Shown in pieces: positions 22,651 through 35,164 of a stretch of DNA of 64,000 nucleotides. The notes below the pieces were generated by a model. The model was given only the letters and a program-made list of their open reading frames with translations. It searched no databases and was not told the origin of the DNA. Numbering within the stretch: the stretch's first letter is position 1; each line of letters opens with the position of its first letter. Position numbers and translations under genes: made by a program. Origin of the DNA: Heterobilharzia americana (Eukaryota > Platyhelminthes > Trematoda > Strigeidida > Schistosomatidae); NCBI GenBank assembly GCA_944470555.2, contig OX104127.1, positions 52,690,934 to 52,754,933 on the forward strand, given 5' to 3'.

Positions 22651-24469
22651 ATAAATACAAAAGATAGAGCATTAATTTTCAGTCTTGAAATTTCTCTGAA
22701 AGGCGTTTCTCAAACTTTGAGTAATAATATCATGGTTGTTGTCACCTTTGTATTTAATTTCCAGCTTAATGCGTTACTGTTATCACTATAGGCTGTATCT
22801 ATATCTCATTCATCTGTTTATGTTACTTGGCCATATCGATCTTTTGGTTTAACTTCCTACTGTTTACTCTAAACCACAATTGTGACAAAGTCTGCGATAC
22901 TTTTAGTGACATTTATCATTAAAGCCATAATCAGTAGCTGCCTAAACGAACTATAGATGCATATATGTAGACAGAAAAAGAGGTGGTACGATAAAACACA
23001 GAAGAGAGACGACATTTAAAAAGCTTTCTTTATTGTACTCACTGGTATAGAGTACACTAACTGAGCGATTTTGGACAGGGTAAGCACTTGTTTTTTAAAT
23101 AAGATTATATGAAATAATCCTGATTTGATGGACTATTGTTGCTGACACTAGGTTATGGCTAAAGATAGAGTCAAACCAATAGTCTCAAAGTTATTGTCCC
23201 TCTTGTATACCAACTAAGTTATGATATTCTGAGTCTTTTCTTCTGTGTTTATGTAAACTGGTGTGATTATAGTTTAGAAACACAATTCACAAGCAGACTA
23301 TATTGCTGCTACAACTATATTTCCATAATTGTTGTCAGTGGGATATCAACAAAATGAATAACTTCCCCATGTACAGTTTACTGATATAAATCTCACTTCA
23401 CATGAATTAAGATGATTTCAGTATTTCTTTTGTAGGTATTGTAAGAGTTTACTGGGAATAGTGAACAGAAGTTAGGTAACAGTCATGTCTAAATAAGATC
23501 AAAGGCAGACACTTTTTCCTCCTGTCCAATCGTGTTTTGTGATATTACAAAAAAACGAGGCAACTATTCATTTCATGCGAAACTATATGTACTATTAATT
23601 TTTTCTTGGTGGTGACCCATTCCATCTCATTTAGGATTCATTAGCCGAAAGAACCTACAACTCAAGTAGTATTGGTCTCCCTTCTCACCACCTATCGATT
23701 CAAATATCAGAGGGTTATTCACTATACTACTAAGTCATAAGGGCCATGTTTTCTGAAGTGTGCATTAGCTTATGAATACTATGATCCGTAATTCCCCGTT
23801 CTTATACTGGATAGAACAGATTATCCTCAATCAGAATACCGGTTTCTAAGCTGATGCTTCCAAATCACCTGAGGACTCAACACTTTACAATACGGATGGT
23901 GGTAGTCAACGGTGGATGCATTTTGTATGATGTTTTGTGTAATAAGATATATGACATACATACTGACAAGCACATCAGTATATAAGAATAAGCTGACATC
24001 AACGCCTATTGTATAGTTTATTAAAATGAAGCAAAGATTATCAATTTATCGCATGTCCTATGCAATTAACTACCGATCATGATGTCAATTGTGACCCTTT
24101 TCCTCACTAATTTGACTATTTATTTCTTGTTGTTCGTTGATATGAACTTAACTGGCCATTATTGGTGCATAGATTGCTGTACAAATTTCTCAGTCCATCC
24201 GATAATTTTATACAAATATTCAGTGAGAAAGGGATAGATAACAACACACATTCATATAATACAATGTTTACAATTTCAAACTTAGTGACGAGTAAGCATG
24301 TTCTAACAACATTGTTCATAAAAACGGACTAGAACACGAAGACATAATAAACGTTTTTTGACCTCATTTATACAAGCTTTTACTGTTTTTGAATGAAACT
24401 GGTACCGGATTAGTTTTAAACACACAGATATTCATACAAATAATGTCTGTGATGATTTTGCTTGTATTA
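22651..24469. other. Intron, unassigned
   Basis: No coding motif. About 23640-23740 has a faint tRNA-like head (GATTCAAATATC) that may be an old SINE. Confidence 0.4.
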
Positions 24470-24760
24470 TCCAGTCTCTGAATAGACCATACTGAACAAT
24501 CTCTGTTCGTATATGAGCTACTGTACGGATGCTTCGATACTGCCTGTCTTTCAATCTTCTATTAATGGTGGATAGTGGCTAGAAGTGGAAAGCAGTGAAT
24601 ATCGAGGCATCCGTGCAGGAGAGAGACGTTTCTCTTCTGTCCACTCAACGACTGGATAGGACCAGCAACGAAATTATTACTATACCCGTCTCGCAACGCT
24701 TACTGTGAAACACCCGTCCTGGATCCCACTACTAGTCACTATCCATCGCTTATGAATGTC
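24470..24760. mobile_element. Degenerate H1 SINE inverted pair
   Basis: A minus-strand tail segment (about 24478-24595, ending in the TAGTGGCTAGAAGTGGAA stretch) is followed by a plus-strand tail and 3' hammerhead half (about 24596-24755). The plus half keeps GAAAC, a GTC cleavage triplet and the CTGGATCCC strand, but the CTGANGA core is missing. It is an older, partly deleted version of the inverted-dimer arrangement seen elsewhere. Confidence 0.6.
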
Positions 24761-27475
24761 TGTGTCTAATCCCAACTACTCATTACGTACTGAATTGTTG
24801 TGCTACTGTTCGATTCACTCTTGATGATACTTAAATTGACTAAAGTCAACCTCGCTTTTGATTACAGTGTAACGACTATAGAGAGATCACAACTTAGAAT
24901 AAATAAATGTACTTCAAAACATCTTCAAACTCACCCATTTTACTACTTATTCTGCACAGTAATGACTTCAAAACACCAGCATTTCTGGTGCAAAATCTAG
25001 CACTCAATTATTAATCATGCTTTCTTGCAGTATCGAGTGGAATTTGAATAAATCTGTCACATTGTTTTGATATGAAGTGCATATCAATAGACAGATCTAT
25101 CCTTAGACTTCCTCTTGAATTGATGTCAGTTGTTTTCAACTTGGCGGGAATTAAGTTGCGTTACAGTGAAAATATTAATATATCTAATAGCTTTCTTTAT
25201 AATTTCGTGTTGTTTATGCTCAATCAAAGGAATATGGGACTGAAAGTTAAGAAAGAAGCCTGACTGTGTGTGTAACTAACTTGGATAAATGAGATATCCG
25301 AAAGAATTAATTATTGAAGGATACTGCTGTAGACGAAAACATTGATGCCTAGGCTGAAATTCTAAGAATTAGCAACTTAAAAAATAAAGCAACACAAAAA
25401 TGAATTGATTGGTTTCAGAAATTTCAGAGGTTAAAGACTGAATAGAAACTTCACTCTAGAATACATTAGTCAGCCTCTAACATCCAGACTAGTGAGGTCT
25501 TGGTAGTGTAAATCTTAAGTTTTCTCTTAATCCACACAATGTTCTCTAGCCTACTGTAAATCACACTAAATTCATAGCCTGAAGTTGCATCTCCACTGTC
25601 AATTAAACTTTGTCAGGCGAGATTACTTATTCACCTAGACTCAACCTTACTCAGTCATAGCAGAAGGTACTTGTACGTAAGTTGTTTTATTTGATGAAAG
25701 AGAAAATAAGTAAATTGTGACATATTTTGAGGCAACCAGCCCTAGTAGTTTATTTTTCCCACCGATTTTCACTGTTAAAAGACTGATACTGGCGATTCTC
25801 ATGGTCATGGAATATATTGTCGTCTTTATTGTTCCCATCCATCCATGCCATATAAAACATACTTCCTTTCTGGTGTTGAACTTCAGGTTAAAAAGGAGCT
25901 GCTTTCAATCCGTACTGACAGACATTTGATAATTCGTTCATTGATTTGAACTTGATTAGAGGAAACCAATCAAAATCCTCGATTCGGAAGACAGCGAAGT
26001 GGTAGATGGTTAGTGTAGAAGGTTGACTTTCAACCATTGGAGTATAGGTTTGAACACCACTTCAACTACAAAGTTTGACCAGTCAGGCAGCATCATGGAC
26101 CGCCACACAATAAGTGTGGCTGGCTGGCACACAGAAACTTTTAGGAATCCACTTAGTTGCCGTCACATTGGAAGATAAACAGCCTCATAAATTTGACCTT
26201 TTCCTACAGTTTGTGACATACGCAGTCTCTTTAAGCTTTGAGGTAAAAAGAAGCAGGTTCAAACCGTTCATCCTATCGAGAGGAATTTACCTGCGAACAC
26301 TGAGTGTTTTTTCATTCCATGTTTCTTTTCTGAAAGTGATTCCTTCGAAAGTGTCGTCTTCACTTATTTATAAGGTGTCTACGAAAAAATCTACAAACGC
26401 GATTATATGTCTATTGTAAATCGACTGACGAGTTGTGTTTATTAAAAGTTCATAACATTTTTCTGGTAATCAAACAGTTCTGACATACGATGAACATATC
26501 ACAAAAATATTTTCTGTCCATTTTCAAGTGCTGAGTAGCTATTCAACTATACAACTGTGATGTCAACATTGTTTCCGTCTGAAAGCCACTTGAACAAGGT
26601 TGCAATTTGTGATCTCTGACACAAATATGACTTCAAATATACTAGTATACTACTTATTCTGATCTGTTGGTCTAACTAACTTGACTTTGTCAGCTCAATT
26701 CGCTTGAGTATTTAGTTGATCAGTTACATCTCAAGTGAGTGAAACGACACTCAAATGATAAGATCACTCTGATCTACCTAGGGAAATATACAAGTCTGCC
26801 TGAGTGATTTCGAATTCTATTGTTCTTCTGTAAGGCTTTTAAAGAAAACGTCAGTTTCTGGCCGACTCTGTAGATCTGGCAAAATTATACTAAGATATTG
26901 GACTTGTGATTTGATTATGTGTTGCCGTTTCACCCTATCTGTGTGTTAAGTCTGTAAATATGTGATCAGCACAACTAAGAATTTTCTTTTATGACGGTCT
27001 TAGTATATGTTTAGATAATAGGCAGTGGAGTATACAGATAAACTTGTTGACGTTTGAGTAGAGGAAAATGTGGAGTGATGTATGACATCTTCCTAATCTT
27101 TATGTCCTCAGATATCACTAGATAACTAAACACACAATAACTTTGGTACCTCATCACTGGAAATTTTTACTTATTCATAGTTATACTACTACTTTCAACT
27201 GACTAGAAATAAATATACTCATTACTGTCTTGCGTGATTAGTTATCTCTCTTAAACAATGATCAAAGTTTTTAAATGGTTTCAACTAATTATTCCCTCTA
27301 CTCTCCCTCAAGGAATTAAATCTCTTCCACCCACAAGTGTCAATGTTGCCCACCCAATTCTTTGAGACACACTTGAAAACACCTAAAATACTTCTCAGTT
27401 GTGTGTCAAATCCTTCAGAAGACAGATAAGATAAGTTTGAATTGCTTTGGTTGTGTTCCGGTGTTTGTTGTGTTA
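24761..27475. other. Intron, unassigned
   Basis: Short ORFs (for example 25717-25929 and 26114-26419) show no domain. About 25985-26110 has a faint SINE-like head. Nothing else supported. Confidence 0.4.
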
Positions 27476-27615
27476 CTGCAATAGCTTCGAATGGAGATAT
27501 TCCTGATGATGCTGTCTAGAATGACAAAAGAGCTTGACGACCATTTCATTCATCTCAGTGAACACAACACAACTAAGAATATCCATTCGAGCTACAAATA
27601 TCTTCCATTAATTTG
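27476..27615 (+). repeat. P1 3'-end fragment
   Basis: CTGATGATGCTGTCTAGAA and the CGAGCTACAAATATCTTCC end resemble the P1 3' region at 15.54-15.64 kb. No coding sequence remains. Confidence 0.45.
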
Positions 27616-28194
27616 AGCAGTTTATTAACTGATGTTATAAGTCAAAGATCCAACTTGCTCTTGAACCTGCAAAACTACTTTGAGAGTTTGAAATGTGCTG
27701 AAGTCATTTCAAAATTTTTTTAATTGTTCAATATTTATTGTTCTCTTCGTGAGTATTTGCATAGTAATTTGAACCCTAAGCTGTTATCCTCCTTGAGACA
27801 ACATATTCAGTTTACCAACAGTGTGAAAATTCAAAATGCGATGAAGACGAATCACGATTAGATTAGAAACTGTGGCATTTCATGCAATCAAAGTCTTTTC
27901 TGTAACATTAGTCATCATGTGACTCATAACAACTCCATCAAACTAAAGATGAACAATTGAATTTTGTTGCAAAGGATGTTAAATAAGTGAAAAAATTTCA
28001 ATAATGAGCTCATTCATTTATATCTCGAACCAAGAAATGGCGTTTTGTTATTACTAAATGACAAGTATATGAGCTTGATGCAACCATTTTATGGACTAGT
28101 AATGTTATGAAATAGTTGACAGGAGTGCTAGGTAAGCAAATTCATTTTCAGGGCTGAGTTTTTCCACACTGTCAAAATTGAATCCATATCCATA

Positions 28195-28437
28195 ATTATA
28201 TCTTGATGTTTAATAGCCGATTGGTGTTCATGTAGACAAAAGCGAAAAGGGTGACCACTTTGTTCAAATTAGTGTTGACTATAGTTATAGCAGTTGATTC
28301 TGCTAATGATGTCCTGCTTGTCTTATCTAGTTGTTGCATCCTTTAGCCTGGATAAAAGTGTTTTAGGGGATTTGTTGGTTTATGAGCCACACCAATTTCA
28401 AGTGATCTCAGTAATCTCGTTGTGATGTTTGATATGT
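28195..28437 (-). mobile_element. Inverted, older P1 fragment abutting the P1 copy
   Basis: Read on the minus strand, 28437 to 28195 matches the P1 region from the TACATAAAGAA motif through GGTGTGGCTCATAAACC to the endonuclease start. It is much more diverged than the plus copy that begins at 28438. Together they form a head-to-head P1 junction at 28437/28438 inside the TACATAAAG/GGCTCATAAACC area. Confidence 0.68.
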
Positions 28438-29110
28438 TCTTTATGTACGGCTCATAAACCAACAATTTCCATCAAAACACTATTATCCACACCAAAGGAT
28501 GCAACAATCAATGAAGCCAAACTGAATGTCATTTACAAATTCAACTGCATTAACTGCCAACAACACCATATTGGACAAAATGGTCGCCCTCTTCGCCCTC
28601 GTCTACATCAACACCAATTGGCTAGTAAATGCCATGACATTTCATTACTCATTTCAATGCACGTGGATAACAACCGTGGACATGAATTCAGTCTGGACAA
28701 TGTAGAAATTTTGGGCAGAAGAAACACGAAGAATGTCAGAGAATCCCTAGAAGCTTGGCATTCAGGTCAGTCAGTCAGCGATCAAAGATGTATGCACATA
28801 GACCCAATTTATCAACCAATGAGAAAAATGTTGAATGACAGAAAGGTGAGAGGTGAAGCAGAGGAACAGGCAATAGGAAAGTCTATACACTCAATGAGAC
28901 AACAATCGAAGGAAACAACTAACCACAAACTAAATAGTCAGAGCAAGCTACTAAATCAGTCACGGATAGATATTGACAGCTCACTTCATACTGAAGTTAG
29001 TGCTGATGATGTCGTCTAGCAAGACGATGAAAGTTCCACGATTAAGCAATCCAGTTCAGAGAACGTGATACAACGAAGACCATCTGTTTGAGCTACAAAT
29101 ATTCCCCACA
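28438..29110 (+). mobile_element. Penelope-like element P1: endonuclease domain, intact frame
   Basis: A 5'-truncated P1 copy. An open frame from about 28440 to the stop at 29017-29019 encodes the GIY-YIG half: VIYKFNCINC, HHIGQNGRPLRPRLHQH, the NVEILGRRNTKNVRESLEAW block and a basic C-terminal tail. It is very similar to the copy at 15.0-15.6 kb (a few scattered substitutions), so the two are fairly young relatives. Both share the H-I-G variant. The RT half is missing. Confidence 0.85.
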
Positions 29111-29892
29111 ATTTCAGAAACTGATATGGTTCGTGGGACGGTGTAGAAAATGCATGGTTTTCGGAAATATCGAATATGAACAACACTTAATCCCACCTTA
29201 AATTTGTTGAACCTTTACTGTACAGTGCGATATACATCGAAAACAGAAATATGAGATCTAAGCAGGGAGACTACTTCTGCGAATAGTTCCCGTGTTCGAG
29301 AAAATATTCCCCCTTAATCACTGCTGCAGAGAAAGTTAATGCTTCAGATAACGCTGAATTGTGCTGTGCATCATATCAATCACTGTCGTATGTACGTGAC
29401 TGACAGACGAACAATTCTGAAATTTTTTATGACTGTTTACACAATCACTCTTGCTAAAGTTGTAAGAACCATGTCTGTCATGTGAGATGAATTCGTTATT
29501 TGACTTCAGGTGGCCGGTAGAAAGCCTTGCTTGACCTGATTTTCATGATTTCCAGCAGTCGTTAGCAAGACGTATTTGCAAGCTTAAGGATCTTATGTTT
29601 CGTGTAAGATTTAGACACCCGTCACAACTGCTGCAGTCAAAACTGTCAATAAGGTTTACACCATACTAGACTCCTAAATATTACGGTTCAAATAAAAACT
29701 TCGCCAGCATTAGCGTGCCTAATAAATCAGTATTAGTTCCTATAATTTCTCTGACAGTTAAGAAACTAAGCATTACCAACTTTCTAAGTGTACCCGAACG
29801 ACTGTGAATGCTGTTATAAAATACTATCTGTTTCTTGCAGTAAAGTGAGACAGAGTTTACTGCTCTTGTATAAAAGTCAGAAAAAGACTCAC
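29111..29892. other. Intron, unassigned
   Basis: Between the P1 copy and the long neurexin exon. No repeat or coding motif recognised. Confidence 0.5.
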
Positions 29893-30482
29893 GTTTTTAC
29901 TTGTACACCATGTGTCAAAAAATTTTCTCCATCAACATTGAGTGTCAAGTCGCCTTCATCGAATATAATCTGGATAGCGTGTTCTCTTCCATCAGATACA
30001 AAACCTTTACTTTCAGATTCAATATGTTTTTTATTAAATTCTGGCTGTATTAAACCTGAACCCGTGTTCAGTAAAAAATGCAATCTGCCGAGGCGTAGTT
30101 CTAAAGCGAATATATCGAAGCCAATTTGTTTCAATCCTTTTACGTTTCGAAGTAATATTGGTCTAGTGATATCCTTTTGAAATAGTTTGTGTTCATCAAT
30201 TGAATTACTGTACATAATTAATCCATTTAATGTAGTTGTCCTTAGTGTAAATGTAATCTCTCCATGAAGAACAACTTTCCAACCGTTTATTCTTAAATAA
30301 CCACCGGGCTTAATGAAAGATACAAAGCTATGACTTTTTGCATGTACTTTATCTGATCTCGGTTGAAGAAGTTTGGAATCGCAGTTTTGCATTAAGGATT
30401 GGTCTGGCAGTTCCACATGGATGTCCTTTCTTTGTTCTGTTGCTAGTAATGGAATGAATAATTCTTCACTTTTGTAAGTTAA
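29893..30482 (-). CDS. alpha-neurexin-like gene, long exon encoding the LNS2 end and most of LNS3
   Basis: At 590 bases this is the longest exon (196 codons plus two bases). The acceptor TTTTCAG precedes 30482. I chose the GTGAGT donor after 29893 over a nearby GTAAAA because only the former leaves two bases that fit the next exon (AC plus C gives Thr). The first part, LTYKSEELFIPLL to SLMQNC, closes LNS2. LNS3 then begins near GGYLRINGWKVVLHG, with FTLRTTTLNGLIMYSNS, then FALELRLGRLHFLLNTGSG, then SDGREHAIQIIFDEGDLTL. This order (F-R-T-x-x-x-N-G-L, A-L-E-L, N-x-G-S-G, D-G-x-x-H) is typical of neurexin LNS domains. His replaces the usual Trp of the D-G-x-W-H motif by one position (R-E-H). The downstream intron is 10.2 kb, the longest in the gene. 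Confidence 0.92.
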
Positions 30483-30641
30483 CTGAAAATAAAAGAGTGC
30501 GGAAAAAAGATTATTGTTTAAACAAAGTGCATGAGTTCCTTGAGAAAGCTGTTAATTTAAAACAATTACGTGGGTAGATAAGAAAAAGAAGTGATATTTA
30601 AAGCTCCCAATTTCAATTAAATGGACTGCAATCTAACTTTA

Positions 30642-31812
30642 GACTACGAAACACGCCCATTGAGTCATAGAGAAAAGATAATTCAGCGAAGAAAACATCC
30701 TTCCTCGACAATATCATTTTCTAGAGCTGTACAATCGGATTTATATATATCATAAACATATAACAGTCCATTATAAAACAGCAGGGTATAATTACATCAT
30801 TAACCAAGTGCTACGAGAAACCGAATCAAGAATGCGAAGTAGTTGCGTAATAATCTGAGACAGTAGAAATATGGAGGAAGGTGAGGAGTTTGACAAGGTG
30901 GAAATTGTTGTTAGATAAGAAACGCAAATATTGAGTGTCCACTTGATGGATGGATAGGTGTAAAGAAGGTGAAGAATGAGACAAGGGTCATAATGAAGGT
31001 GATAATAATAAAGTGATTAATTATGATGAAAATGAAAAAAATGAGTGTTAAGACGATGGTAGGATGAGAGACTGAACATACTTGTTTTGCACTCAGAGAT
31101 CAGGCTTGAATTGATGAATTGCCAGTGCCTCCGTTGTGCACAACTGTCGAAGGTGTACTCCTTTTGAACTATTCCATCTGACACGATAAATGATATTGAA
31201 GGAAGATTGTGGTCTAGTTTTAAGTCAAGAGTTGACCAAATGTTCATGAATTGAACTGTTAATTGATTTACATTCTCCCTTAGACAATTATTCAGGATAG
31301 TGCTCCGAGATATGTTTGGAAAGCGTGTGCTTTTTGCGGCCTATATAACTAGCTCCAGAGGAGAGAGTAAATTTGTAGGCCCAAAGTGGTAACTTGTCCT
31401 TAACGCACTCTGGAATGAGTCATTGAATGGAGAAGCTGATCTGCAGTTTTATAGAGAAGAATGTGTTCTTCAGTGATCCGAACAACCGATTCTTCAGGAT
31501 CTCGATGTGTGCCAACAAATTTACACCTATTTATCAAGCAGACACTCAATATTTGCGTTTCTTATCTAACAACAATTTCCACCTTGTCAAACTCCTCACC
31601 TTCCTCCATATTTCTACTGTCTCAGATTATTACGCAACTACTTCGCATTCTTGATTCGGTTTCTCGTAGCACTTGGTTAATGATGTAATTATACCCTGCT
31701 GTTTTATAATGGACTGTTATATGTTTATGATATATATAAATCCGATTGTACAGCTCTAGAAAATGATATTGTCGAGGAAGGATGTTTTCTTCGCTGAATT
31801 ATCTCTTCTCTG
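30642..31812 (-). mobile_element. Penelope-like element P2 with inverted copy of its 3' tail
   Basis: The minus-strand body (31540 to 30642) has the GIY-YIG part in broken frames, including ASYIGRKKHTLSKHISEHYP, a serine-rich linker, then LRQLCTTEALAIHQFKPDL and VQNKYVQSLILPS. Its 3' tail (30939-30670) is repeated in inverted orientation at 31541-31811. The two arms are almost identical, about 270 bases. An 11-base direct repeat ATCTAACTTTA flanks the whole unit (30631-30641 and 31813-31823). The RT half is absent. The tail carries no ORF. Confidence 0.8.
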
Positions 31813-31823
31813 ATCTAACTTTA

Positions 31824-33049
31824 TTTTGGATTGGTTAAGCAAGATGCAATGAACTATGCTTTCAGGTAGCTAAACAATATAAATTATCTTTTGAAATTTT
31901 CAACCAAGAAGATAAGCATACTATAAACTCCAAATGTTTAGCGTCGATGTAACGCATATACACCTTGTTGTATTCCAGGAGTTTTATCCCTTCTAACTTT
32001 TCTATTTTTAGCACTTCCAGTTTAATTTTACTTTGAATAGGAAACGCTTGTTTACATCAATAACTTATAAACCACAGTTTTTTTGAAATATTCATTTAAA
32101 TACCCTCAAGAAGCATTTGATTTAGGGAGTACAGGAACAGTCGATTTCTTTCAGTAAAAAATCTTCAAATCGCATCAACTTTCATAGTTTCATATGCAAC
32201 ATCCACTCATCATGATTTATCTAACCATTTTCTCAACAAACATCAGTAACATTTTCACCAATAATCAAAGTGTACCGTTTTCCTTAATAAACGGAATACT
32301 TGATGAACATTATTTTGTTTTTTACGTTTTTAGAGAAAAGAATTTCGTTCTTAGAAAACTTATTCGTCTAAATATGTTTAAACTATTTTTGATTGACTTG
32401 TAACGGTAATTAGCATGAAATAATGAGACATTCTAACATTGTATGGCATTATTCACTTGGATGTCTCTCTATTTCAAGTGAATATTATTCATCTCTTATA
32501 TTAATTCGTTTTTAATGAACAAGATACAAATCTACTAATTGAACAAATTGTGTGGTAACTCAAAGATATAACTGTTCATTAAAGTTAGCATAGAAATTGA
32601 CCACACTGTGTTTGGTTTTAATTCAGTATTGTTGATACAGCAGTATAATATTTACTTGGATAGATTTCGGACGTAATTTATTGTCCATAGTCAAAAAAGG
32701 TTTGATATAACTGTGAATGGTAATATTTCTTTGCAGGATACATCCAATAAGTCAAGTAATTATATTTTTATTTTTCAGGCAGGCAGGTTATCAATGAAAA
32801 AGCAATAATCTTTTTTCCAATTGTCACAAATTATCCATACTTCACTGAAATAATTCGTTATTTAATAGATTTGTATATTCGATTGAAATATAGCACAGTA
32901 ATACAGTATTATTTACTTTGTGACGTTTTGAGTAAAAATTATTGCTCTTAATTATATTAGTGGAATTACACTACTTACCACATTCCATTTTTATAGTCCC
33001 GTCACCAGATATTTATTACTTTTATTGGTAGTAAGATTTCCCATATCTC
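31824..33049. other. Intron, unassigned
   Basis: Very AT-rich. The ORF at 32194-32403 has no domain. Nothing else seen. Confidence 0.5.
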
Positions 33050-33750
33050 TAGTATAAATGTTGCGTCATTCATCTTATGTGTGTTGGGTGTTGATTCGAT
33101 GAAGAAAGATTCAGTAATCAATCTCTCTCTCTGTCTTAACGTAACTGTATTGGACTAAAGTACAGCGGTCTTCTCCCAACTTATTGTTTAGTTGTGTTAA
33201 TGAATGCATTGCGGTAGCCGAAATTTTTCTGAATTATTGATTTTATTGGGGTCTGTCATTCTATATTTAGCTAGATTCCTATGTTCTACTAGTCTTACTG
33301 ACCCCAGTTGGCTGGTTTGACCTATGTACTTGACCTTGTAGTCATTACATGGGATTTGATAGATTAAATTATTATAAAATCCTTAAGCTGACAAAGCTCA
33401 TCTTTGAGTGAGTTTGTAGGTTTCAATGTCAACTAGATCCTGGCTTTGTTGATAATAGTATTTAAAGTTTCTGACGTACCTTCCTTATAGTGTAACACAA
33501 TGGAGACTTCGAACTCCGTTCTACTGGTGTTGTAGTTATTATTCGTTCTCATGTTACTCTTATTATTTCGTTTCTTATATGTTTGTACGAATTTCTTTAA
33601 AGGCTCTTAAGAATAATTATCAACTATTAGCGCTTAATTTATGTCCTTCACTTCTTTGTTTAGGTCTTTCCACTGTCTAGTCAGTTTTCCAGCCATATCA
33701 TTTGAACATTTGATTAAACCTCCTTAAGTGATTTTGGATGAGATGATATA
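33050..33750 (-). mobile_element. Penelope-like element P4, endonuclease half
   Basis: The minus strand reads YQIPCNDYKVKYIGQTSQLG and VRLVEHRNLAKYRM, a well-kept GIY-YIG core (Y-I-G-Q-T, Arg, E-H). It is followed after a gap by RERLITESFFIESTPNTHK, the usual C-terminal block with the catalytic Glu in R-L-x-E-S. Stops interrupt it. The 3' flank up to 33050 shows no further feature. Confidence 0.68.
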
Positions 33751-34350
33751 AAGTCTTTGTACTAAAATACCAATAAATATGGTACTGAGGGCAGTAGGAA
33801 ATCGACTAAGTATTGACTCAGAAGTCACTCATAGAACTAAGATATCGGTTGGTGAGGTCATATTAGGCATAAAGTTGTGCTTGACCTCCACAGTTTCCAG
33901 GTTTCAAGACAAAGTATACAGACGAACAGAAGGAATGGCAGTGGGATCATCATTATCCCCAAACGTAGCAAATATATTTATGAATAGTTGGAAAAGGATC
34001 GCTTTACAAAAGTTTAATTCTGCACCAAAAATATGGTGGCGATATGTGGATGACATACTTACTGTGCTGAAGTCGAAACGTATCGACAATTACCTCACAT
34101 ATATAAATTCAGTAGCAGGCGCAATGCAGTTAACTTACGAGAAGGTAGAAAATGAAGAAGGAGAATTACCCATGTAGGATTACAGGATAAAACGAAGGGT
34201 AGACTCCGGTTTTATACTACCGTCTGCAGGATATCTAGACTTCGCGCAACCGCTTCAAATATAAGTTAGGTAGGTTTAGTCATATGTCTAGATGACAGTG
34301 TTTAAAAAACTCACTAGTCATTTGAAGGACTTTAAAAAGGAATTGAAACA
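33751..34350 (+). mobile_element. Penelope-like element P4, reverse transcriptase half, inverted relative to its neighbour
   Basis: A plus-strand frame at 33779-34177 encodes the central RT: FQDKVYRRTEGMAVGSSLSP, NVANIFM, then APKIWWRYVDDILTVLKSKR with YVDD at 34043-34054, ending in GELPM where L-P-F-M-D is expected. The frame breaks there, and eroded thumb sequence may continue to about 34350. It starts about 30 bases after the oppositely oriented nuclease half. Confidence 0.75.
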
Positions 34351-35164
34351 TGTAAGATAAGCGTTGACTTGGATCTCAACCTCTTTCAGGACACTCATAA
34401 CGACTATGGCCTAGACATTTATAATTTTACTAAGGTTTTATGGTTCTACGAACACAAAGCTGTCTCCTAATTCGTCATATATATCACAGGTGAAATGTAT
34501 GCTTGCCCCACTATATTGCAATATGCATATCACTTAAATCCTTATTTATTTAGTTTGGCTACTCTGACTGGGAGGTAATACCAGTAGAACAACCAGGGAA
34601 ATAAGCATTGCATATAGTCAGTATAAGTCTGTGACTTTCATATTGTTATAATGTGTAGGTCTAAATTTCAGAAGTAACATTTGGCCAAATACAAATTCAA
34701 AGCATTTGTAAAAATACAGCCAATCTTTTATGAATTGTGCTTCGGCTGTCTTTTTTAATCATTCATCAAATACGGATTCATGTTATTGATTGTATTCTTG
34801 CTGACAAAATCTACGAAGTTGTTCATCTTCTACAGACGCTTAATCAAACAGAAAGTGGGCTGTTATCAATCGTGCATAGCTGTACAGACAGTGATAAGTA
34901 GGTGAAGCATTTGTATCATAATATTAGACATAATTCTAAGAGTTATTATATGTCCTAATGTTTAATCAGTGGAATGGACAGAACACTATCAAACTGTTGT
35001 ATAAAGAACCACACAATCGAAATAATCACTATTAAACTTAAATTAGATCGATTTTCGCGAAATCAGATTAATGGTTTTGTTTCGCTGTTACATTAACAAT
35101 CAGTCACTTTTCAACGACATGCAAAGGTAGAACTCCAAATAGGATATTCTGCAATAATAATCAT
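34351..35164. other. Intron, unassigned
   Basis: AT-rich sequence between the P4 RT half and the H1 dimer. No motif recognised. Confidence 0.5.

Noticed and set aside
31427..31688. Two overlapping plus-strand ORFs
   Set aside because: They are antisense to the P2 body and run into its inverted tail; the real signal is the minus-strand PLE.
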